Shown piece by piece: positions 8,123 through 12,202 of a stretch of DNA of 12,202 nt (position 1 is the first letter of the stretch; every line of letters begins with the position of its first letter). Source of the DNA: Candidatus Falkowiibacteriota bacterium. Lineage in GTDB: Bacteria > Patescibacteriota > Patescibacteriia > Patescibacteriales > UBA12075. The stretch lies in NCBI GenBank assembly GCA_030600505.1, contig JAUVLY010000011.1, positions 1-12,202 on the forward strand, given 5' to 3'. Made by a program: the position numbers and the translations under genes. A model generated the notes under the pieces. That model searched no databases. It saw only the letters and a list, made by a program, of their open reading frames with translations, and was not told the DNA's origin.

Positions 8123-8220
8123 CCCACAAATCAACAAATCTAACTACAAATACCACAAATATTATAAAATGTATATAAATTATTTGTTGTATTTGTGAAT
8201 AATATTTGTTAATTTGTGGG
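8123..8220. repeat. 98-base imperfect palindrome, AT-rich
   Basis: The left arm starts CCCACAAATCAACAAAT and the right arm ends ATTTGTTAATTTGTGGG. The reverse complement of the right arm follows the left arm for about 44 bases with scattered mismatches, leaving a short loop near 8167-8175. As RNA it would be one long hairpin in the rpoB leader. It has no open reading frame and no flanking duplication I could identify. It could be a non-autonomous mobile remnant or a dispersed palindromic repeat. Confidence 0.7.
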
Positions 8221-8235
8221 CATAAAGCAAAACAA

Positions 8236-8281
8236 AAAAACGGCCCTTATTCGTTTATTAAATATACGAATTTTTCCGTTT
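8236..8281 (-). terminator. U-tract hairpin in the rpoB leader (terminator or attenuator)
   Basis: On the minus strand AAACGG pairs with CCGTTT (outer) and ATTCGT with ACGAAT (inner), separated by an asymmetric internal loop, with a TTTTTTT run overlapping and following the outer stem. It begins about 90 bases after the predicted start of the main rpoB promoter. The stem is AT-rich, so the terminator is likely partial. It could alternatively end read-through transcripts from murE. Confidence 0.55.
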
Positions 8282-8327
8282 CTTATATTTTGGTTACATC
8301 TAAAAAATACTTTTTTAAATTTTATAA

Positions 8328-8357
8328 ATTTTAACAATATCGCCCTTAAAATGTCAA
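8328..8357 (-). promoter_or_regulatory. secondary sigma-70-type promoter for rpoB
   Basis: Minus strand TTGACA (8352-8357), 18-base spacer, TAAAAT (8328-8333). The -35 is perfect and the -10 matches five of six, with a slightly long spacer. It lies about 45 bases downstream of the stronger promoter, so rpoBC may have tandem promoters. It falls outside genes and points at rpoB. Confidence 0.45.
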
Positions 8358-8375
8358 GTCTTTAGTACAATAAAA

Positions 8376-8404
8376 ATCATATCAAAAAGAGTATTGATTG
8401 TCAA
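8376..8404 (-). promoter_or_regulatory. main sigma-70-type promoter for rpoBC
   Basis: Minus strand TTGACA (8399-8404), exactly 17 bases, then TATGAT (8376-8381) preceded by TG-A, which makes an extended -10. This is the best promoter match in the window, in the intergenic region and directed toward rpoB. The predicted start is near 8369. Confidence 0.7.
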
Positions 8405-8465
8405 TAGAGATAATATTAAAAAATATTGCTATTTCTTGGCTAATATTAAATAAACTAAATTTAAT

Positions 8466-8490
8466 AACTTTTCATCCACTAATGAAAGTT
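8466..8490 (-). terminator. weak hairpin after murE, possible operon end
   Basis: Five bases beyond the murE stop the minus strand can pair AACTTTCAT with ATGAAAAGTT (one bulge) around TAGTGG, followed by ATTAAATTT. The stem has few GC pairs and there is no clean U-run, so it is a poor terminator, though it is in the right place. Confidence 0.3.
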
Positions 8491-8494
8491 TTAT

Positions 8495-9889
8495 TTATTT
8501 TTTATTTTGCAGTAAACTTCTGACTACTGCCCGGTCATCCCAGGTAATTTTTTGGCCATTGGCTATGCATATTGCCTGCTCACTGCCTTTACCGGTAATT
8601 AAAACGATGTCTTGGCCGCTGGCTAGCGACAGGGCTTTTTTGATTGCTTCACGCCGGTCGGTAATTTTTAATAGATTCTTATTTATTATCTTGCCGGCCT
8701 TCTCGGCCCCCAAAGACACCTGATCAATAATTATCTCCGGATCATCATCATAAGGATCTTCGTTTGTTATTATTACCCGGTCAGCTTTACTCCCTGCAAT
8801 ATTGCCAAGTTTAGGGCGCCGAGCGACGTCCCGTCCTCCGCCAGTTGCCCCCAGGACATGGATAATATTTTTATGCGGTATTAGCTCCATGGTTTCATAA
8901 AGTTTTGAAACCGCATTTGGCTCAAAGGCATAGTCAACGATCACGGTAAAACTCTGCCCTTCGTCAATCTTTTCCAGGCGACCGGCGACACCGCTTATTT
9001 TTTCAAGACCATTTTTTATTTTATCCTCATCCAAGCCAAGGGCTAAGCCAACACAAACCCCGTTCATAGCATTACCGGCGCTAAATGCCCCAATCAGCTG
9101 TAGGGCTACTTTGGTACGCGAAAAAATAAATTCCGTTCCCTCTCCGGTAATCTTAAGGTTACCATAAGGAATATTATGCGCAGAGGAATCATCATATTGA
9201 TTGTCGGCTTGTGAATAAACATACTTTTCTTCTGCCCAAAATGATAAAAAATAATCTTTATACTCATCATCCCCGTTTGCTATTATGGTTTTCTTTACTC
9301 TCAAATGATCGATTTTTTTTAGCCCCGATTCTCCGGTGTTTACAATTTGGTAATTATCGTCCCGGTACTTACTCCTACATTTTTTTAAATGGGCGAACAA
9401 CTTGCCCTTAGCTTCTTTATAATTATCAAAGCTACCGTGCGACTCAATATGCTCCTCATAAAGCCCGGTAAACACCAATATATCATAATTAATAAAACGA
9501 TGGCGAAATTGTACAATTCCTTCCGATGTTGTCTCAACTATCGCTATCTGACATTTGTTCTTGACCATCTTGCGTAAAACCCGCTGGGTGAATAAGCGGC
9601 CGATCATAGTCATTTTCTTTTCATTCAACCATTCGCGTTTACCGTCATTAAACATGGCGGTAGAAGTAAAGCCGGTTTTTAATCCGCTTTCTTCCAACAT
9701 TTTAGCAATTAAATACACGCTTGTGGTCTTGCCGGTCGTTCCGGTTACTCCCACTACTATCAAATTATTACTGGGAAAACCATAGAGCATTGCGGCAGCG
9801 TAGCTTAGCAGAAAATGATATATTGGTTGCAGCAATTTAAACAATTTCCGCGGTATTAATTTTTTTATTAAAAATAACAGTTTATCCAT
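8495..9889 (-). CDS. murE: MurE-like Mur ligase (UDP-MurNAc-peptide amino-acid ligase)
   Basis: ATP-dependent Mur ligase of 464 residues, cytoplasmic, expected to add the third amino acid to UDP-MurNAc-dipeptide. The P-loop GVTGTTGKTT is at 47-56 (K54). HGSFDNYKEAKGKLF (151-165) carries the lysine (K161) that aligns with the carbamylated lysine of MurE. GAFSAGNAMN (268-277) and GVAGRLE (300-306) are central-domain blocks. The C-terminal domain has VDYAFEPNA (318-326, normally VDYAHTPDA), LGATGGGRD (346-354), TNEDPYDDDP (375-384) and GKGSEQ (433-438). The P-loop comes about 65 residues earlier than in E. coli MurE, so most of the UDP-MurNAc-binding domain is missing and a hydrophobic stretch at about 18-46 replaces it. 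The DNPR (diaminopimelate) motif is replaced by EDPY, so the amino acid is unknown. It starts 6 bases after femX with no Shine-Dalgarno sequence. A less likely alternative is a MurT-like or other Mur-family ligase. Confidence 0.8.
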   Translation of the reverse strand: MDKLLFLIKKLIPRKLFKLLQPIYHFLLSYAAAMLYGFPSNNLIVVGVTGTTGKTTSVYLIAKMLEESGLKTGFTSTAMFNDGKREWLNEKKMTMIGRLFTQRVLRKMVKNKCQIAIVETTSEGIVQFRHRFINYDILVFTGLYEEHIESHGSFDNYKEAKGKLFAHLKKCRSKYRDDNYQIVNTGESGLKKIDHLRVKKTIIANGDDEYKDYFLSFWAEEKYVYSQADNQYDDSSAHNIPYGNLKITGEGTEFIFSRTKVALQLIGAFSAGNAMNGVCVGLALGLDEDKIKNGLEKISGVAGRLEKIDEGQSFTVIVDYAFEPNAVSKLYETMELIPHKNIIHVLGATGGGRDVARRPKLGNIAGSKADRVIITNEDPYDDDPEIIIDQVSLGAEKAGKIINKNLLKITDRREAIKKALSLASGQDIVLITGKGSEQAICIANGQKITWDDRAVVRSLLQNKK

Positions 9890-9895
9890 TTAAAT

Positions 9896-10879
9896 TTAAA
9901 ATAATCGTCGTATTTTTCTTAACAATTTATAAATTAAGTATTTATTATTGTCAAATACCATATCAAATGTTCCAGGATAATTTATCTCTCCTCCATTGTC
10001 CTGCCTACTAGCGGGCAGGAATCCTTTTTTAAATCTGGTTACACCTGGCCACTTTTCCTCGTCAATGCCATAAAAATCATAATATTTTAAACCCTGCTTT
10101 TTAGCTACTTGAATCGTTTGCCATTGCAAAGCAAATGGAGCCATTACATTTCGAAACTCATTGCTGGAAGCACCATGAACGTAAGTGCAGGTATCCCCGA
10201 AAAAAGACAAAATATTTCCGGCAATTATTTTACCCTGATATTCTGCAACTACTAATTTAATAAATGAAATTGATATCATTTTTTTATAATATTTCTTACT
10301 ATGCAAACGAAATTGGTCGCGCTCTTTAGTCTCGTCCATTATTTGCCACCAAGCATCGAATTCCTCTAGCCCGGCATCACGTACTTTAACTCCTTTTTTA
10401 TGTGACAAGCGAATATTATATCTTGTTTTCTGGTGCATTGAATTAAAAATTTCTTCCTCTTCTTTGTTTAAATCTAATATCAATGTTTTTCTAGGCTGAA
10501 TGTCTATAGTTCTTTTTGCTCGTAACTCGTAACTCGTAACTCGTAACTCACTCCTAGGTTCGAAACGAAAAAATACTGCTTTTTCCTGTTTTGCCAAACT
10601 TTTTATTTCCTCAAAAACGAAATTTAATTGTTTATCTGACAAATACTTAATTCCAATCCGTGGAGAATATAGATAGCTCAATCCGACAGGTAAGCTGTTT
10701 TTAATAAGTAAAATGGCAAAAATTAAATCTTCGTTGTCTTTAAATCCTATTTTGATTACCTTTTTTCCATTATTTTCTTGAAATTCTCCCCATTCCCAAG
10801 ATTGCAAAAACTGACTATGTTTTTGGTTGGTAATAAAATCATTTAACTCTTCTTTTTTGCTTAATTGAAATGATTTCAT
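9896..10879 (-). CDS. FemAB/FemX-family aminoacyltransferase (peptidoglycan bridge formation)
   Basis: 327 residues, two GNAT-like halves. The family uses aminoacyl-tRNA to add residues to the peptidoglycan stem peptide on the inner membrane face. Recognisable blocks are FLQSWEWGEFQ (24-34), IDIQPRKTLILDL (125-137), MHQKTRYNIRLSHKKGVKV (148-166), YVHGASSNEFRNVMAPFALQW (233-253), and YYDFYGIDEEKWPGVTRFKKGF (266-287). Two segments look foreign: 110-121 (SELRVTSYELRA), encoded by a heptamer tandem repeat, and about 288-295 (LPASRQDN), encoded by a palindrome that splits the usual KKGF-GGE junction. Both keep the frame, so the gene appears functional. The start is 3 bases after the ruvA stop with AGG directly before the ATG. 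Next comes murE, consistent with a cell-wall role. The residue transferred cannot be told from sequence. Confidence 0.85.
   Translation of the reverse strand: MKSFQLSKKEELNDFITNQKHSQFLQSWEWGEFQENNGKKVIKIGFKDNEDLIFAILLIKNSLPVGLSYLYSPRIGIKYLSDKQLNFVFEEIKSLAKQEKAVFFRFEPRSELRVTSYELRAKRTIDIQPRKTLILDLNKEEEEIFNSMHQKTRYNIRLSHKKGVKVRDAGLEEFDAWWQIMDETKERDQFRLHSKKYYKKMISISFIKLVVAEYQGKIIAGNILSFFGDTCTYVHGASSNEFRNVMAPFALQWQTIQVAKKQGLKYYDFYGIDEEKWPGVTRFKKGFLPASRQDNGGEINYPGTFDMVFDNNKYLIYKLLRKIRRLF
9999..10020. repeat. GC-rich palindromic repeat inside femX
   Basis: Seven-base arms TCCTGCC / GGCAGGA around TACTAGCG. It encodes residues about 287-294 of the FemX protein (core LPASRQ). It stands out in AT-rich surroundings. 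From memory, CCTGCC...GGCAGG palindromes giving LPAGRQ-like peptides recur in Patescibacteria proteins. Its position at a normally ungapped junction of the protein suggests insertion. Confidence 0.65.
10519..10552. repeat. heptamer tandem repeat (GAGTTAC x4) inside femX
   Basis: On the coding strand GAGTTAC is repeated four times in perfect tandem, followed by GAG. The tract matches codons 110-121 of femX. The same heptamer, with C/T alternation, forms the cluster at 11461-11544. Seven is not a multiple of three, so gain or loss of one or two units would shift the femX frame. Confidence 0.85.
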
Positions 10880-10882
10880 CCT

Positions 10883-11452
10883 TTATTTCCCTAAATTCTT
10901 TAAAGCTTCTTTTATGCGCTGGCCGCTGTCTTTAATTTTTGAGTCTGTATTTTTTAATGCTTCTCTGGCTTGCTGGAGTGAATAGCCCAAGGCCATTAGA
11001 GCATCAATCTCATCACTGCTAGCTAAAGCACCGGCTTGCTCCGGGCCTACCAAATGGGCAACCTTTTCGCGCAATTCCAGAACAATACGTTCGGCGGTTT
11101 TTTTACCAATCCCGGACACCTTGGTGAGAAGCGATGAGTCGCCCTGGGCGATTGTTTCCCTGATTTCAGTTACACTGGAAATCGCCAAAACGCCGAGCGC
11201 GGACTTTGGCCCAATTCCGGATATTCCAAGCAAAAGCTCAAACATTTCCAAATCCTCAAGCGTATTAAAGCCATACAAGTCCATGGCATCTTCGCGTATA
11301 TGATGATGAGTATAAAATTCAATCTCTTGGCCAATATCCAACTCCGTATACTGGATAGGATTTACAAAAACCTGATAACCAACGTCTTTAACGTCAAGGA
11401 TTATATGGCCCTGACCCTTGTTTTTAATTTTACCTTTTAAGTATGCGATCAT
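10883..11452 (-). CDS. ruvA: Holliday junction branch-migration protein RuvA
   Basis: RuvA tetramers bind the four-way junction and load RuvB for branch migration in recombination repair. Numbered from a possible upstream ATG at 11461: the OB-fold domain is 4-65, with the acidic pin REDAMDLYGF (56-65, E57/D58). Two helix-hairpin-helix motifs follow, GISGIGPKSALG (79-90) and VSGIGKKTAERI (115-126). A short flexible linker is at about 139-148, and the RuvB-binding domain III is 149-192. I place the start at 11452 (MIAYLKGKI), the common family N-terminus. The ATG three codons earlier is created by the GAGTTATGAG repeat. The protein is then 189 residues, a typical length. It ends 3 bases before the femX gene. 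There is no clear Shine-Dalgarno sequence. Confidence 0.95.
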   Translation of the reverse strand: MIAYLKGKIKNKGQGHIILDVKDVGYQVFVNPIQYTELDIGQEIEFYTHHHIREDAMDLYGFNTLEDLEMFELLLGISGIGPKSALGVLAISSVTEIRETIAQGDSSLLTKVSGIGKKTAERIVLELREKVAHLVGPEQAGALASSDEIDALMALGYSLQQAREALKNTDSKIKDSGQRIKEALKNLGK

Positions 11453-11460
11453 ATTTCTCA

Positions 11461-11544
11461 TAACTCGTAACTCATAACTCGTAACTCACATCTCAATTTA
11501 TTAGTATTATTGAGTTATGAGTTCCAAGTTATGAGTTATGAGTT
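11461..11544. repeat. inverted pair of heptamer arrays spanning the U32-ruvA junction
   Basis: Bases 11461-11488 carry about four heptamers that read GAGTTAC/GAGTTAT on the minus strand. Bases 11511-11544 carry a similar array in the opposite orientation, broken by TTCCAAG. The two arms can pair around a loop of about 22 bases. The array supplies the TAA stop of the upstream U32 gene (11529-11531) and an alternative ATG for ruvA (11459-11461). No U-run follows, so it is not a typical terminator. Confidence 0.75.
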
Positions 11545-12202
11545 GTTATTTTTCTTCTCAAAACGCTATATTCCGGGACATCTTCATCTACCTTTAGCAT
11601 CACTGTCCGTCCCTGTCCGCCGTGAGCTTCCGGTAATTTTTCCCCTGTCTCCATGTCAAATAATTTATCAACTTTCATCTTTATTATATCATACTTTGGC
11701 TTAACTATCTCCACTACATCCCCCACCTTAATTGTATTATGAACCTTTACATAAACTCCATCAATACCTGCTTTCTGTTTTCTGCTTTCTGTTTCCTCAA
11801 TCACTTGTCCACAAAACTCCCAATCAGAATCCTTATGAGAATTATCAATATTCTGCTCGCCTTTTTCTCCCAGTAAAAAACCCGTGCAATACCCTCGATT
11901 AATGATTTTATCTTCTAACTCACCATAATAATAGGCTAAGTCTTTCTCTGTTATGTATTCTATGTTATGTGTTACGTGCGAATAGATTCCGGCAATCATC
12001 GCTTGATAATAAGCACTCTTGGCCCGACCCTCTATTTTAAAACTTACCACCCCTGCGTCACGCAACTCACGCAAATATTTTATTAAACACAGATCCTTAG
12101 AATTTAATATATACGAGCCATGCATCTCTTCAACAACTTCAAACGTATCATTTTCATATCCTTTGGTTATTAATTGTTTGGAATTTGATGTTTGATGTTT
12201 GG
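11529..12202 (-). CDS. U32-family protein (TrhP/RlhA-like), C-terminal part, cut by the window edge
   Basis: The reading frame is open from the right edge to a TAA at 11529, about 223 codons. The start and the N-terminal TIM-barrel half lie outside. Family landmarks present are EEMHGSYILNSKDLCLI and VSFKIEGRAKSAYY. A C-terminal beta-barrel domain follows (CGQVIEE, then VKVHNTIKVGDVVEIVKP to YSVLRRK). Named members of the family hydroxylate RNA: TrhP makes 5-hydroxyuridine at tRNA position 34 and RlhA modifies 23S rRNA. Others are annotated as collagenase-like peptidases. Which applies here cannot be decided from the fragment. The linker ETESRKQKAG comes from a 14-bp duplication, and the last residues (THNS) come from the heptamer array. 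An internal ATG at 12123-12125 is not the start, because conserved sequence precedes it. Confidence 0.85.
   Translation of the reverse strand, partial: KHQTSNSKQLITKGYENDTFEVVEEMHGSYILNSKDLCLIKYLRELRDAGVVSFKIEGRAKSAYYQAMIAGIYSHVTHNIEYITEKDLAYYYGELEDKIINRGYCTGFLLGEKGEQNIDNSHKDSDWEFCGQVIEETESRKQKAGIDGVYVKVHNTIKVGDVVEIVKPKYDIIKMKVDKLFDMETGEKLPEAHGGQGRTVMLKVDEDVPEYSVLRRKITTHNS
11768..11795. repeat. 14-bp direct duplication inside the U32 gene
   Basis: CTGCTTTCTGTTTT is followed at once by the same 14 bases with a final C. It encodes the hydrophilic linker around ESRKQKAG, just after the start of the C-terminal domain. The unit is not a multiple of three, so copy change would shift frame. Confidence 0.75.
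12184..12202. repeat. heptamer repeat (TTTGATG) at the right edge, inside the U32 gene
   Basis: TTTGATG twice plus TTTGG, running off the window. It encodes a KHQTSNSK-type stretch in the U32 reading frame. The tract is short here and its full length is unknown. Confidence 0.5.

Larger units (their letters stand above)
7831..8369 (-). other. long untranslated leader of rpoB (about 540 bases)
   Basis: If transcription starts about 7 bases beyond the promoter at 8376-8404, the rpoB message carries a leader of roughly 540 bases. Read 5' to 3' on the minus strand it holds a U-tract hairpin (8281-8236), a 98-base palindrome (8220-8123), a second U-tract hairpin (7962-7933) and repeat copy C (7925-7872), then an A/T-only run to the start codon. 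I see no leader peptide of useful length, no tRNA and no riboswitch class I recognise. The first in-frame ATGs close after a few codons. The remaining stretches (8122-7964 and 8327-8282) are AT-rich with no other recognisable feature. Confidence 0.5.

Noticed and set aside
7831..8494. tRNA or known riboswitch in the rpoB leader
   Set aside because: No cloverleaf, T-loop GTTCRANNC motif or recognisable aptamer core was found on reading either strand.
9999..10020. Intrinsic terminator inside femX
   Set aside because: The palindrome is not followed by a T-run on either strand and the reading frame continues normally.
11461..11544. CRISPR-like array
   Set aside because: Seven-base units without spacers, in two orientations, are simple tandem repeats, not CRISPR repeats.
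12123..12125. Internal ATG as the true start of the U32 gene
   Set aside because: The frame stays open upstream and family-typical residues (FEVVEE leading into MHGSYI) precede it, so the gene is truncated by the window edge.

Overview
The window looks like a chromosomal segment of a Patescibacteria (Candidate Phyla Radiation) bacterium, probably Parcubacteria-like. This is inferred from several traits together. rpoB stands at the head of its own unit with no rplJ/rplL in front. The Mur ligase has a shortened N-terminal domain and an unusual substrate motif. Shine-Dalgarno sequences are weak or absent. Short palindromic and tandem repeats lie inside protein genes. No rRNA, tRNA or other marker here would settle the lineage more finely. 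Every convincing gene is on the minus strand, so transcription runs from high to low coordinates.

Right part (12202 to 8495), in transcription order: a U32-family protein cut by the window edge, ruvA (Holliday-junction binding), a FemAB/FemX-type aminoacyltransferase and a MurE-like Mur ligase. The last three are spaced by 3 and 6 bases and look co-transcribed. FemX and MurE both act on the peptidoglycan stem peptide, so the end of this operon is a small cell-wall module.

Middle part (8494 to 7831) is a 664-base gene-free leader in front of rpoB. It holds a strong sigma-70-type promoter, a second weaker promoter, a hairpin with a U-tract, a 98-base imperfect palindrome, another very terminator-like hairpin and one copy of a structured repeat. 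Both U-tract hairpins lie between the promoters and rpoB, so they are attenuator candidates.

Left part (7830 to 262) is rpoB followed by rpoC, which encode the beta and beta' subunits of RNA polymerase. Both are intact, with the catalytic and zinc-binding residues in place. A perfect 13-bp hairpin terminator follows rpoC. The first 25 codons of another minus-strand gene, possibly a transposase-type HTH protein, run off the left edge.

The most unusual signal is the density of short repeats. A two-hairpin element of 54 bases occurs in full in the rpoB leader and at the rpoC stop codon, with a half copy in the 3' end of rpoB. Its stems differ between copies but stay complementary. Other families are heptamers (GAGTTAY), octamers (GTTRATTA), a 14-bp duplication and a GC-rich palindrome. 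Several are in frame inside femX and the U32 gene and add segments absent from ordinary family members.
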